Below, piece after piece: positions 23,196 through 32,848 of a stretch of DNA of 33,707 nt. The notes under the pieces are model-generated. The model saw only the letters and a program-made list of their open reading frames with translations, was not told the origin of the DNA and ran no database searches. The translations under genes were made by a program, and so were the position numbers. Origin of the DNA: Burkholderiaceae bacterium (GTDB lineage: Bacteria > Pseudomonadota > Gammaproteobacteria > Burkholderiales > Burkholderiaceae_D); the NCBI GenBank assembly GCA_022701635.1, contig JAKOOD010000607.1, forward strand, positions 1-33,707. The letters are read 5' to 3'. How positions within the stretch are numbered: the first letter of the stretch is position 1; each line of letters opens with the position of its first letter.

Positions 23196-24769
23196 AGACT
23201 CCCCCCGGCGTCGCCGGTAGCGCCACCGCAGTGCCGGCGATGCCCCTCACGCGCACCAGCATGATCCTGATCGCGCTGGCCCTGCTGGCGCCGTTCGTCC
23301 TGTATTTCGGCACGGTGCGCTCGATCGTCTCGATCTGGAACAGTTCCGAGACCTTCGCCCACGGCTACATCATCCTGCCGATCAGCCTGTGGCTGCTGTG
23401 GCGCAAGCGCGAGAATTTCACCCTGTATCCGCCCAAGCCCTACGCGCCGGCGCTGGTCGCGCTGGCGGTGCTGGGCCTGGGCTGGCTGGCGGCCCAGCTG
23501 GGCGAGGTGCAGTTCGTGTCCCAGTACGCCTTCGTGGCCATGCTGCCGGTGATCGCGCTGGCCCTGCTCGGCCCGCGCCTGGCCGGCTCGCTCGCCTTCC
23601 CGCTGCTGTTCTTGCTGTTCGCGGTACCCTTCGGCGACGTGTTCGTGGCGCCGTTGATCCAGTTCACCGCCGATTTCACCGTGTGGGCCGTGCGCGCCAC
23701 CGGCATCCCGGTGCTGCGCAGCGGCACCCGCTTCGAACTCCCGACCGGCAACTGGTCGGTGGTCGAGGCCTGCAGCGGCGTGCGCTACCTGATCTCCTCG
23801 ATCACGCTGGGCTGCCTGTACGCCTACCTGACTTACCGTTCGACCATGCGCCGCGTGCTGTTCATCGGCCTGGCGATGATCGTGCCGATCATCGCCAACG
23901 GCTTGCGCGCCTATATGATCGTGATGATCGGCCACCTGTCCGGCATGGAGCTGGCGACCGGTGTCGACCACCTGATCTACGGCTGGCTGTTCTTCGGCCT
24001 GGTCATGTTCGTCATGTTCTGGATCGGCAGCTACTGGCGCGAGGACGCCCCCGAGGCATCCAGCGCTACCGATGCCGGTGCCGGTGCCGCAACCGCAGCG
24101 TCGTCCGGCATCCGGCCGGCCGGCGCGCCGCAAGGCCGCTTCGCCGCCATGGCCGCCGCCGTGCTGGCACTGGCCGCCCTGTGGCCCGCTTCCGCCCTGA
24201 TCGGCGAGCGCGTCAACCACAACCCGGCCCCGGTCGCCCTCGGCCAGATCGCGGTGAACCTGCCGCCGGCGCCCGACTTCGCCGACTGGAAGCCCGATTA
24301 CATGACGCCGAGCGCGCGCTTCCACCGGGTCTACCAGAACGGCAGCGTACCGGTCGCGCTGACCGTGCTGTACTACCGCAACCAGGACCGCGACCAGGCC
24401 CTGATCAGCTCCATCAACCGCCTGACGGCCTATGAAGACACCTGGCACGAGATCGACGCCGGCGCGCGTACCGAAAACGTGGCCGGCCACCCGGTCGCGG
24501 TGCGCGAAACGACGCTGCGCAGCGGCGGCCGCACGCTGCTGGTCTGGTCCTGGAAATGGATCGGCGGCCAGTACACCAACAGCGACATCGCCGGCAAGCT
24601 GCTGCAGGCGCGCGCCAAGGCGCTGCTGCAGGGCGACGATGGCGCCGCCGTGATGCTGTACACGCCGGTCGACGACAACCCGGACGCGGCGCGCCGGGTC
24701 CTGAGCGGCTTCCTGGCGCAACAGGGTGCGGCGCTGGACACCGCCCTGCGCGCGGAACGGACACGATGA
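23186..24769 (+). CDS. xrtA: Exosortase A fused to EpsI domain
   Basis: A 527-residue inner-membrane cysteine protease/transpeptidase that cleaves PEP-CTERM proteins. About eight membrane helices span residues 25-290. The catalytic triad is visible: Cys196 in EACSGVRYL, Arg241 in NGLRAYMIV and His262 in GVDHLIYGW. After an Ala-rich linker (about 290-325) and one more helix comes a periplasmic EpsI-like domain (about 340-527) that begins PPAPDFADWKPDYMTPSARF and includes VALTVLYYRNQDRDQALISSINRL. The XrtA-EpsI fusion is the standard form in betaproteobacterial EPS loci. Its obvious substrate in the window is the protein at 8708-9580. Start overlaps the previous gene by 10 nt; stop overlaps the next start (ATGA). 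Confidence 0.95.
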   Translation: MFLKTPPGVAGSATAVPAMPLTRTSMILIALALLAPFVLYFGTVRSIVSIWNSSETFAHGYIILPISLWLLWRKRENFTLYPPKPYAPALVALAVLGLGWLAAQLGEVQFVSQYAFVAMLPVIALALLGPRLAGSLAFPLLFLLFAVPFGDVFVAPLIQFTADFTVWAVRATGIPVLRSGTRFELPTGNWSVVEACSGVRYLISSITLGCLYAYLTYRSTMRRVLFIGLAMIVPIIANGLRAYMIVMIGHLSGMELATGVDHLIYGWLFFGLVMFVMFWIGSYWREDAPEASSATDAGAGAATAASSGIRPAGAPQGRFAAMAAAVLALAALWPASALIGERVNHNPAPVALGQIAVNLPPAPDFADWKPDYMTPSARFHRVYQNGSVPVALTVLYYRNQDRDQALISSINRLTAYEDTWHEIDAGARTENVAGHPVAVRETTLRSGGRTLLVWSWKWIGGQYTNSDIAGKLLQARAKALLQGDDGAAVMLYTPVDDNPDAARRVLSGFLAQQGAALDTALRAERTR

Positions 24770-25947
24770 ACGCTGCCGTACCGCATCCGGTCGCCAACGG
24801 CGCCGACACCCGCCCGCTGGTCGTGCACCTGGTGTACGCGCTCGGCGTCGGCGGGCTGGAGACGCTGCTGGTCGATTGCATCAACCGCATGCCGGCCTGG
24901 CGCCACGCGGTGGTCTGCCTGACCCGCTACACCGACTTCGCCGACCGCATCCAGCGCCCGGACGTGACGCTGCACGCGCTCGGCAAGGCGCCCGGCCTGG
25001 GCCTGGGCACCCATCTCGATTTCTGGCGCCTGATGCGCAAGCTGCGGCCGACCGTGCTGCATACCTATAACCTGGCGGCGCTCGAGTACGCGTTCACCGC
25101 CAGCATGGCCGGGGTGCCGGTGCGCATCCACGCCGAGCATGGGCGTGACGCCGGCGACCCGCACGGCCTGAACCCGAAGCACAACTTCCTGCGCCGCCGC
25201 ATCGCGCCCTTCGTCGACCGCTTCATTCCGGTCTCGGAAGACCTGAACCGCTGGCTGGGCGAGGTGGTGCGGATCGCGCCGGCCAAGACCCTGTTCATCA
25301 AGAACGGCGTCGACACCGATAAGTACGCCCCGGGCGGCACCCCTGCCGCGGATTCGCCCTGGCAGCCGGGCGACATCGTGATCGGCACCGTGGCGCGGGT
25401 GCAGGACGTCAAGAACCACCGTCTGCTGGTGGAGGCACTGGCGCGCCTGCATGCACGCCATCCGGCACTGGCGGCGCGCGTCAAGCTGTCGATCGTCGGC
25501 GACGGCCCGCTGCTGCCGGCGGTACGCCAGCAGGTGCAGGACCTCGGCCTGCAGGATGCCGTGTGGCTGCCGGGCGCACGCGTGGACATCGGTTCCCTGC
25601 TGCATACGTTTACAATGTTCGCCCTGCCGTCGCTGGCCGAAGGCACGCCGGTGTCGATGCTGGAGGCGATGGCCTGCGGCCTGCCGGTGGTGGCCTCGCG
25701 CGTGGGCGGCATCCCGGAAGTGGTGGACGACGGCGTCCAGGGTCTGCTGGTGCCGGTCGGCGACGTCGAGGCACTGGCGCAGGCCATGGCGCGTTATGCG
25801 CTGGATGCCGACCTGTGCGCGCGCCACGGCCGCGCCGCCCGCACGCGCGTGGAAGAACGCTTCAGCATGCGCGCCATGCTGGCCGCCTATGGCGACCTGT
25901 ACGCCGGCCTGTGCCGCCGCAAGGCCGGCCTGGCCGTGACGGCCTGA
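24766..25947 (+). CDS. XrtA-system glycosyltransferase, TIGR03088-like (GT4)
   Basis: A 393-residue GT-B family-4 glycosyltransferase. The ATG at 24766 overlaps the exosortase stop codon by 4 nt; the longer upstream frame is an artefact inside the exosortase gene. The N-terminus VVHLVYALGVGGLETLLVDCINRMP is characteristic, followed by LHTYNLAALEYA, then the donor-binding half with FIKNGVDTDKYAP, GTVARVQDVKNHRLLVEAL and FALPSLAEGTPVSMLEAMACGLPVVAS (E-x7-E motif). It should act in assembly of the EPS repeat unit. A 27-bp gap leads to the amidotransferase gene. Confidence 0.93.
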   Translation: MNAAVPHPVANGADTRPLVVHLVYALGVGGLETLLVDCINRMPAWRHAVVCLTRYTDFADRIQRPDVTLHALGKAPGLGLGTHLDFWRLMRKLRPTVLHTYNLAALEYAFTASMAGVPVRIHAEHGRDAGDPHGLNPKHNFLRRRIAPFVDRFIPVSEDLNRWLGEVVRIAPAKTLFIKNGVDTDKYAPGGTPAADSPWQPGDIVIGTVARVQDVKNHRLLVEALARLHARHPALAARVKLSIVGDGPLLPAVRQQVQDLGLQDAVWLPGARVDIGSLLHTFTMFALPSLAEGTPVSMLEAMACGLPVVASRVGGIPEVVDDGVQGLLVPVGDVEALAQAMARYALDADLCARHGRAARTRVEERFSMRAMLAAYGDLYAGLCRRKAGLAVTA

Positions 25948-25974
25948 CTTTACTACGAATCGAAAAGAGCAACC

Positions 25975-27864
25975 ATGTGCGGAATAGTCGGCATCTTTGA
26001 TACCCACGGCAACCGGGACATCGACCGCGAAGCGTTGCGGCGCATGAACGAGAGCCAGCACCACCGCGGCCCCGACGAGGGCGAACTGTACCTGGAAAAG
26101 GGCCTGGGCATGGGCCACCGCCGCCTGTCGGTGATCGACCTGGCCACCGGCCAGCAGCCCTTCCTCAATCCGGCGCGCGACGTCGCCCTGGTGTTCAACG
26201 GCGAAATCTACAATTACCGGCTGCTGCGCGACGAGCTGGTCGCGCTCGGCCATGTGTTCCGCACCAAGTCCGACACCGAAGTCGTGCTGCAGTCGTGGCT
26301 GGCGTGGGGGCCGGATTGCGTGCGCCGCCTGCGCGGCATGTTCGCCTTCGCCATCTGGGACCGCAGCCGACAGACGCTGTTCCTGGCGCGCGACCACGTC
26401 GGCGTCAAGCCGATGTTCTATTCGCTGCTGCCGAACGGCCTGTTCGTGTTCGGCTCGGAACTGAAATCGATCATGACCTTCCCCGAGCTGTCGCGCGAAT
26501 TGAACCCGCGCGCGGTCGAGGATTATTTCGCCTACGGCTACGTGCCGGAGCCGAAGACCATCTTCAATAACGCCTATAAACTCAGCCCGGGCCACTGCAT
26601 CACCCTGAAAGTCGGCGACCGCGCGGTGCAGCCGCAGCGCTGGTGGGACCTGGCCTTCCGCCCGGCACCGCAGCGTCCGGACGCCGACGTCCAGGAAGAG
26701 CTGATCGAACGCCTGCGCGAGACCGTGCACAGCCAGATGGAATCCGAGGTGCCGCTGGGCGCCTTCCTGTCGGGCGGCGTCGATTCCAGCGCGGTGGTGG
26801 CGATGATGGCCGGCGACAAGCCGGTGACCACCTGCTCGATCGGCTTCGACGATCCGGAATTCGACGAGTCCGAGTACGCGAACCAGGTGGCGCGCCGCTA
26901 CGCGACCGTCCACCACGGGCAGGTCGTCGACAAGGACGACTACGGCCTGGTCGATACGCTGGCCCACCTGTACGACGAACCGTTCGCCGACAGTTCGGCG
27001 ATCCCGACCTACCGCGTGTGCCAGCTGGCGCGGCGCCACGTGACGGTGGCGCTGTCGGGCGACGGCGGCGACGAGAATTTTGCCGGCTACCGCCGCTACC
27101 GCTTCGCGATGGCCGAGCACAGCGTGCGCTCGAAACTGCCGGAAGCGATCCGCAAGCCGCTGTTCGGCACCCTGGGCAGCCTGTACCCGAAGGCCGACTG
27201 GGCGCCGCGCATGTTCCGCGCCAAGACCACCTTCGAGGCGCTGGCGCGCGACCTGGTCGAGGGCTACTTCCACGGCGTGTCGCGCCTGACCGACCGCCAG
27301 CGCGACCAGTTGTTTTCACAAGGCTTCCGCGACGACCTGCAGGGCTACCGCGCGATCGACGTGATGCGCGAGCACGCCGCGCGCGCGCCGACCGACGATC
27401 CGCTGTCGCTGATCCAGTACCTCGATTTCAAGACCTGGCTGCCGGGCGACATTCTCACCAAGGTCGACCGCGCCAGCATGGCCCATTCGCTGGAAGTGCG
27501 CGTGCCCCTGCTCGACCACACCTTCTGCGAATACGCGGCCACGCTGCCGAACGACCTGAAACTGCGCGGCGGCGAAGGCAAGTACGTGCTGAAGAAGGCG
27601 CTCGAGCCGCACCTGCCGCACGACATCATGTACCGCGCCAAAAAAGGGTTTTCGATCCCGCTGGCGGACTGGCTGCGCGGTCCGCTGCGCCAAGCCGTGC
27701 GCGACGGCGTGCTCGGCGCGCGCCTGCTCGATACCGGCATCTTCAACCGCCGCTACCTGGAACAACTGGTCAGCCAGCACGAGTCCGGCGCGGCCGACCA
27801 CAGCGTGGCGCTGTGGTCGCTGCTGATGTTCGAATCTTTCCTGCGGGTATCGGTGGCGTCATGA
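25975..27864 (+). CDS. XrtA-system amidotransferase (asparagine synthase-like)
   Basis: A 629-residue class II glutamine amidotransferase. Cys2 (MCGIVGIFD) is the glutaminase nucleophile after Met removal. The Gln-hydrolysing domain spans about residues 2-200 (HHRGPDEG, LVFNGEIYNY). The synthetase domain carries the PP-loop SGGVDSS at residues 266-272 and DGGDENFAGY near 363. It matches the EPS amidotransferase family of XrtA loci rather than housekeeping AsnB. Homologues are required for EPS production or flocculation in related bacteria, probably through amidation of a uronic acid or other sugar carboxylate (inference). It has no signal peptide and follows the GT gene directly. Confidence 0.93.
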   Translation: MCGIVGIFDTHGNRDIDREALRRMNESQHHRGPDEGELYLEKGLGMGHRRLSVIDLATGQQPFLNPARDVALVFNGEIYNYRLLRDELVALGHVFRTKSDTEVVLQSWLAWGPDCVRRLRGMFAFAIWDRSRQTLFLARDHVGVKPMFYSLLPNGLFVFGSELKSIMTFPELSRELNPRAVEDYFAYGYVPEPKTIFNNAYKLSPGHCITLKVGDRAVQPQRWWDLAFRPAPQRPDADVQEELIERLRETVHSQMESEVPLGAFLSGGVDSSAVVAMMAGDKPVTTCSIGFDDPEFDESEYANQVARRYATVHHGQVVDKDDYGLVDTLAHLYDEPFADSSAIPTYRVCQLARRHVTVALSGDGGDENFAGYRRYRFAMAEHSVRSKLPEAIRKPLFGTLGSLYPKADWAPRMFRAKTTFEALARDLVEGYFHGVSRLTDRQRDQLFSQGFRDDLQGYRAIDVMREHAARAPTDDPLSLIQYLDFKTWLPGDILTKVDRASMAHSLEVRVPLLDHTFCEYAATLPNDLKLRGGEGKYVLKKALEPHLPHDIMYRAKKGFSIPLADWLRGPLRQAVRDGVLGARLLDTGIFNRRYLEQLVSQHESGAADHSVALWSLLMFESFLRVSVAS

Positions 27865-27909
27865 CAACGCTCCGGTTGGATCTGCCTGTTTCATTGCAAA
27901 TAAGATAGT

Positions 27910-29037
27910 ATGCTGTTGAATTCAGGCATGAACAGTTCGATCCACCCGGCACCCGATGCCGCCTCCAATGTTGACGACATAAGAATGCGTGCTCCTTTTT
28001 CCGCCCCGGTTTCGGTGCACCCAGCCGGGCGCCCGACCGGAAACGCCAGCGTTTCCCATGTCCTGCCGCGGTTCACCGCCGGCATGGTGCGCACGGCCGG
28101 CGACCTGATCGCGCCCCGTGGCAAGGGTGCCGGCCGCCTGTGCATCCTGAGTTACCACCGCATCCTGGCCAATCCCGATCCGCTGATCGACGGCGATCCG
28201 GACGTGGAAACCTTCCGCTGGCAGATGCGCCTGCTGGCCGAATGCTTCAACGTGATGCCGCTGCACGATGCGGTGCAGGCGATGGCGACCGAGCGCATGC
28301 CGCCGCGCGCCGTCGCCATCACCTTCGACGACGGCTACAGCTCGTTCCACGACCTGGCGCTGCCGGTGCTGATGGAGTACGGGCTGCCGGCGACGGTCTT
28401 CGTCACCACCGGCCACATGCAGGCGAAGGGCAGCATGTGGAACGACATGATCCTGGAAGCGGTGCGCCGCATGCCGCCGACCTCGCTCGACCTGCGCGAA
28501 ATCGGCCTGGGCGAGCTGCCGCTGCGCACCGCCGAACAGCGCCGCCGGACGGCCCAGGTGCTGACCGACCGCTGCAAGTACATGGCGCTGCCGGAACGCG
28601 ATGCCTTCACCGCCCTGCTCCAGCGCCATGCCGGCGTCGCCCTGCAGCAGGACCTGATGCTCGACGACGACATGCTGCGCACGCTGGTCAAGCACCGCAT
28701 CGAGATCGGCGGCCATACGGTCAGCCACCCGATCCTGGCGAAGATCGACGACGATGCGGCGCGCGCCGAGATCGTCGACAACAAGCGCGCGCTGGAAGCG
28801 ATCATCGGCCAGCCGCTGCGCCTGTTCGCCTACCCCAACGGCAAGCGGCGCGCCGACTATACCGCCGCCCACGTGCAGATGCTGGAAGAAGCCGGCTACA
28901 GCGCCGCCTTCACGACCGAGACCGGGGCCGCCACGCGCGCGCATCCGCGCTTCGAACTGCCGCGTGCGCGGCCATGGGATGCCACGCCGGGAATGTTCGC
29001 CGCGCGCCTGCTGCGCTGGCTCGCCGGCCTGATCTGA
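27910..29037 (+). CDS. Second polysaccharide deacetylase (NodB type)
   Basis: A 375-residue protein with a classical NodB domain: motif 1 TFDDGYSS with Asp140/Asp141, motif 2 GGHTVSHP with His269/His273, and a late motif FAYPNGKRRADY. It differs from the DUF3473-type enzyme at 19975 and resembles the PgaB/IcaB-like or 'polysaccharide deacetylase family' enzymes. The first 75 residues are polar with no clear signal peptide; ATGs at 27928 and 27985 are alternative starts, and none has a strong Shine-Dalgarno. The 45-bp upstream gap is one of the largest in the operon. It probably de-N-acetylates a second sugar or a later EPS intermediate. Confidence 0.87.
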   Translation: MLLNSGMNSSIHPAPDAASNVDDIRMRAPFSAPVSVHPAGRPTGNASVSHVLPRFTAGMVRTAGDLIAPRGKGAGRLCILSYHRILANPDPLIDGDPDVETFRWQMRLLAECFNVMPLHDAVQAMATERMPPRAVAITFDDGYSSFHDLALPVLMEYGLPATVFVTTGHMQAKGSMWNDMILEAVRRMPPTSLDLREIGLGELPLRTAEQRRRTAQVLTDRCKYMALPERDAFTALLQRHAGVALQQDLMLDDDMLRTLVKHRIEIGGHTVSHPILAKIDDDAARAEIVDNKRALEAIIGQPLRLFAYPNGKRRADYTAAHVQMLEEAGYSAAFTTETGAATRAHPRFELPRARPWDATPGMFAARLLRWLAGLI

Positions 29038-29047
29038 CGGGGCCACG

Positions 29048-30325
29048 ATGACTTTCCCCTCTTCGTCTTCCCAGGTCGCGCCGCTGGCGCCGGTCGAGCC
29101 GCTCCACGAACAGCATGCGCGGCCGGGCCCGTCGCACGGCGCCGGCCGCGCACGCAGCGGCGGCGCGCTGCGGGTGGCCTTCTGCGAAAACGGCGCCGGC
29201 TATGGCGGCGCCGTCATCTCGCTCGAAGCGCTGCTGGAAAAGCTGCCGCCCGACTTCGTCGCGCATATCTATACCGGGCTGGCGATCGATCCCTATCCGC
29301 GCCTGGCACGGCTGGGCCGCTGGCGCCACCTGCGCGCGGTGCGCGTGCTGAGCCAGCAGTGGCTGCGCCGGCGCCGCATCCCGGCCGCCTCGGCGATCGA
29401 CAACCTGGTCAACATCCTGCCGACCGCACTCGGTTACTACTGGCGCTTCAAGCGCGACGGCATCGACCTGGTCTACCTGAACAACGACGCCAGCTGCAAT
29501 CTTGCGGCCGCGCTGGGCGCCACCCTGGCCGGACTGCCGACGGTGCTGCACGCGCGCGGCTTCAACGTCGATACCCGCGGCAACCGCTGGGTCTTGTCCA
29601 AGCTGCGCCACTGCATCCCGGTCTCGACCGCGGTGCAGGCCGAATTGCTGACGCTCGGGCTGGCGCCGGAAAAATGCACGGTGGTGGCCGAAGGCCTCGA
29701 CCTCGATGCCTTTTCGCCGCGCGCGCCCCTGCCCGGCCTGCGTGCCGAACTGGGCATCGGCGGCGACGAGCCGGTGATCACGCTGGTCGGCGGCCTGGTC
29801 GACTGGAAAGGCCAGGATGTCCTGCTCGACGCCGCGCCGCGCATCCTGGAACGCTATCCGCGCGCCCACCTGCTGCTGGTGGGCGGCGCCTACGGCAAGG
29901 ACCGCGCCTTCGCCGACGAGATCGCGCGCCGCGCCGCCGCCCCCGCCTTCAAGGGCCGCGTGCGCCTGCTCGGCATGCGCGGCGACGTGCCCGACATCCT
30001 GGCCCTGAGCACCATCGTCCTGCACGCCTCGACCAAGCCGGAACCCTTCGGCCGTACCTTCCTGGAAGGGATGGCGCTCGGCAAGGCGGTGATCGCCTCG
30101 AACGAAGGCGGTCCGCTCGACGTCATCGAGGATGGGGTCGACGGCCTCCTGATCCCCCCGCGCGACCCGCAGCGGCTGGCCGACGCCGTGCTGCGCCTGC
30201 TGGACCAGCCGGCCTTCGCGGCCGCGCTCGGCAACCGCGCCGCGCTCAAGGCACGCGACTATTCGATCGAACGGCACACCGAAGCGGTGTGCGCCGTCCT
30301 GCACCGCGTCATGCGCGGCGATTGA
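29048..30325 (+). CDS. Glycosyltransferase family 4 protein
   Basis: A 425-residue GT-B glycosyltransferase. The first 45 residues are a Ser/Pro/Ala/Arg-rich tail, then the acceptor half starts LRVAFCENGAGYGGAVISLEALLEKLP. The donor half has VAEGLDLDAFSP, ITLVGGLVDWKGQDVLLDAAPRIL and STKPEPFGRTFLEGMALGKAVIAS with the retaining GT4 E-x7-E motif. I cannot assign it to a specific sugar. It starts 10 bp after the deacetylase gene and is probably part of the same EPS pathway. Confidence 0.9.
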   Translation: MTFPSSSSQVAPLAPVEPLHEQHARPGPSHGAGRARSGGALRVAFCENGAGYGGAVISLEALLEKLPPDFVAHIYTGLAIDPYPRLARLGRWRHLRAVRVLSQQWLRRRRIPAASAIDNLVNILPTALGYYWRFKRDGIDLVYLNNDASCNLAAALGATLAGLPTVLHARGFNVDTRGNRWVLSKLRHCIPVSTAVQAELLTLGLAPEKCTVVAEGLDLDAFSPRAPLPGLRAELGIGGDEPVITLVGGLVDWKGQDVLLDAAPRILERYPRAHLLLVGGAYGKDRAFADEIARRAAAPAFKGRVRLLGMRGDVPDILALSTIVLHASTKPEPFGRTFLEGMALGKAVIASNEGGPLDVIEDGVDGLLIPPRDPQRLADAVLRLLDQPAFAAALGNRAALKARDYSIERHTEAVCAVLHRVMRGD

Positions 30326-30354
30326 TTTTATAAACTTTTATATTGGCAGCAACA

Positions 30355-31512
30355 GTGCGCATTCTTTACCACCACCGTACCCGCTCGAAGGATGGGCAAT
30401 ACGTCCACATTGAGGAAATGATCAATGCGCTGCGCGCGCTCGGCCACGAAGTCATCGTGGTCGCGCCGCCCAGCGCCGACACCGAAGCCTTCGGTGCCGA
30501 TGCGGGCCTGGTGGCCGTCCTCAAGCGCCACCTGCCGAAATGGTTCTATGAAGTGATGGAACTGGGTTACTCGCTGGTGGCCTACCGGCGCCTGGCGGCC
30601 GCGGTGCGCAAATACAAGCCGGACTGCCTGTACGAACGCTACAACCTGTTCCTGCCGGCCGGCGTGTGGCTGGCGCGCCGCTTCCGCCTGCCGATGCTGC
30701 TCGAGATCAATGCGCCGATCCTGGAAGAGCGCAGCCGCTACGACGGCCTGTCGCTCAAGCGCCTGGCGCGCTGGTCGCAGGCCTACTGCTGGCGCAATGC
30801 CGACCTGGTGCTGCCGGTCACCCAGGTGCTGGGCGACATCGTGGCATCCTACGGGGTCGATCCGAAAAAGATCGTGGTGATCCCGAACGGCATCAATTCC
30901 GACCGTTTCCAGGCCAATCCCGACGTCGAAGCCGCCAAGCGCGCCCTCGGCCTGGAAGGCAGCCTGGTGCTCGGCTTCACCGGCTTCGTGCGCGACTGGC
31001 ATGGCCTGGACAAGGTGATCGACATGATCGCCCAGGATCCGCCGGAATCGCGGCGCCACCTGCTGGTGGTCGGCGACGGCCCGGCGCGCGCCGACCTGGA
31101 ACAGCAGGCGCACCGCCTCGGCATCGACAGCCGCGTCACCTTCACCGGCATCATCGGGCGCGACGACGTGGCACGCTACGTCGCCGCCTTCGACGTCGCC
31201 CTGCAGCCGGCGGTGGTGGCCTATGCCTCGCCGCTCAAGCTGTTCGAATACCTGGCCCTGGGCAAGGCCATCGTGGCCCCGGACCAGCCGAACATCAAGG
31301 AAATCCTGACCGACGAACACAACGCGGTGCTGTTCGACCCGAAACAGAGCGGCGGCCTGGCCGACGCCACCGGCCGCCTGTGCGCCGACGACCTGCTGCG
31401 CACCAAGGTCGCGGCCAATGCGCGCCGTGCCATCGGCGAGCAGAAACTGACCTGGAAAGCCAACGCCCAGCGCGTGGTGGACTTGTTCGGGACTTTGCGC
31501 ACCCATGCGTGA
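30355..31512 (+). CDS. Glycosyltransferase family 4 protein
   Basis: A 385-residue GT-B glycosyltransferase starting VRILYHHRTRSKDGQYVHIEEMINAL. The GTG at 30355 places this conserved strand at the N-terminus; a TTG at 30343 is an alternative, and neither has a good Shine-Dalgarno. The donor half contains VVIPNGINSDRFQ, LVLGFTGFVRDWHGLDKVIDMI, LLVVGDGPARADLEQQA and ALQPAVVAYASPLKLFEYLALGKAIVAP, where the E-x7 motif reads SPLKLFEYLALGK, as in GT4 enzymes such as those making capsule or O-antigen. The gene ends by overlapping the next start by 8 nt. Confidence 0.9.
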   Translation: MRILYHHRTRSKDGQYVHIEEMINALRALGHEVIVVAPPSADTEAFGADAGLVAVLKRHLPKWFYEVMELGYSLVAYRRLAAAVRKYKPDCLYERYNLFLPAGVWLARRFRLPMLLEINAPILEERSRYDGLSLKRLARWSQAYCWRNADLVLPVTQVLGDIVASYGVDPKKIVVIPNGINSDRFQANPDVEAAKRALGLEGSLVLGFTGFVRDWHGLDKVIDMIAQDPPESRRHLLVVGDGPARADLEQQAHRLGIDSRVTFTGIIGRDDVARYVAAFDVALQPAVVAYASPLKLFEYLALGKAIVAPDQPNIKEILTDEHNAVLFDPKQSGGLADATGRLCADDLLRTKVAANARRAIGEQKLTWKANAQRVVDLFGTLRTHA

Positions 31513-32848
31513 CCTCGTCATTTTCGGCATCATCTTCGGATTGCTGCCTTTCGTCTTCAAGCGGCCGGCATTGGGCGCCTTGCTGTTCACCTGGATCAGC
31601 TTGATGAACCCGCACCGCCTCGCCTACGGCGCGGCGTACAACTTCCAGTTCGCGGCGGTGGTGGCGGGTATCACGATCCTGAGCATGCTGATGTCGAAGG
31701 AGCCGAAACGCTTCCCGCTCACGCCGGTCACCGTCACGCTACTGCTGTTCTATGCCTGGATGAACCTCACCAGCCAGTTCGCCCTTGAACCGGGCCTGGT
31801 CTGGAGAGAGTGGGACCGGGTGACCAAGACGTTCCTGATGGTCGCCATCACCCTGATGGTCATCAACACCGAAAAGAACCTCAAGCTGTTCGTGTGGGTC
31901 GTCGCCCTCTCGCTCGGCATCTATGGCCTGAAAGGCGGCCTGTTCACGATCGCCTCCGGCGGCCACTACCGCGTCTTCGGCCCGGACGGCAGCTACATCG
32001 CCGAAAACAACAGCATGGCGCTGGCGTTGGTGGTGGCGCTGCCGATGATCTGGTACCTGCGCAGCCAGGTCAAAAGCAAACTGGTCTCGATGGGCCTGCT
32101 GGCGATCGTGATCTTCACCTCGGTGTCGGCGATGGGCTCCTATTCGCGCGGCGCGCTGCTCGGCGGCGCCGCGATGCTGGTATTCCTGTGGCTGAAGAGC
32201 CCGAAGAAGGCGCAGACCGGCCTGGCGGTGGTCGTGATCGGCGTCCTGATCGCCTGCATCATGCCGGAAGCATGGTATGCGCGCATGGACACGATCAACG
32301 ACTACCAGGAGGACAGCTCGGCGCTGGGTCGCATCAACGCCTGGTATTTCGCCATCAATATCGCCAACAGCCACCTGCTGGGTGGCGGCTTCAACGTCTT
32401 CACGCCACGGCTGTTCCTGCAGTATGCGCCTGATCCGCTCGGCTACCACGTGGCGCACAGTATCTACTTCCAGGTGCTGGGCGATCACGGCTACGTCGGC
32501 CTGATCATGTTCCTGTTGTTGATGCTCTTCAGCTGGCGCACCGGCACGCGCATCATCAAGTTCTGCGGGAAAAATCCCGAGCTGAAGTGGGCTTCGGACC
32601 TGGCCAAGATGGCCCAGGTCAGCATCATCGGCTATGCCGTCAGCGGCGCCTTCCTGTCGCTTGCCTACTTCGACCTGTATTACGACATCATCATCATCCT
32701 GGTCCTGCTCGAAAAGCTGCTGCTCCTGAAGCAACCCCTGTCCTTCGGCGAGCGGATGCAGGCGGCGCAGGTACCGGGCGACAAGCATGTCTCGGCCAAA
32801 CTGACCAAAGAATTACCATGTCCAGCACCGCACCCACCCTCAGTCTAG
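31505..32848 (+). CDS. Putative O-glycosylation ligase / O-antigen-ligase-like, XrtA-associated
   Basis: A 447-residue polytopic membrane protein (about 10-12 helices) of the Wzy/WaaL superfamily. The start MRDLVIFGIIFGLLPFVFKRPALGALLFTWISLMNPHR matches the exosortase A-associated ligase family. A large periplasmic loop lies at about residues 250-320 (YARMDTINDYQEDSSALGRINAW, then the His-containing HVAHSIYFQVLGDHGYVGL), as expected for the catalytic loop. It should polymerise EPS repeats or transfer glycans to protein; the 'O-glycosylation' name is a family prediction. The last 31 nt overlap the next gene. Confidence 0.88.
   Translation: MRDLVIFGIIFGLLPFVFKRPALGALLFTWISLMNPHRLAYGAAYNFQFAAVVAGITILSMLMSKEPKRFPLTPVTVTLLLFYAWMNLTSQFALEPGLVWREWDRVTKTFLMVAITLMVINTEKNLKLFVWVVALSLGIYGLKGGLFTIASGGHYRVFGPDGSYIAENNSMALALVVALPMIWYLRSQVKSKLVSMGLLAIVIFTSVSAMGSYSRGALLGGAAMLVFLWLKSPKKAQTGLAVVVIGVLIACIMPEAWYARMDTINDYQEDSSALGRINAWYFAINIANSHLLGGGFNVFTPRLFLQYAPDPLGYHVAHSIYFQVLGDHGYVGLIMFLLLMLFSWRTGTRIIKFCGKNPELKWASDLAKMAQVSIIGYAVSGAFLSLAYFDLYYDIIIILVLLEKLLLLKQPLSFGERMQAAQVPGDKHVSAKLTKELPCPAPHPPSV

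Noticed and set aside
24430-27273. A 947-codon minus-strand open frame opposite the exosortase, glycosyltransferase and amidotransferase genes
   Set aside because: The plus strand carries three recognisable families with catalytic motifs; the antisense frame is a product of high GC content. The same applies to long minus frames at 14986-17598 and 23138-24721.
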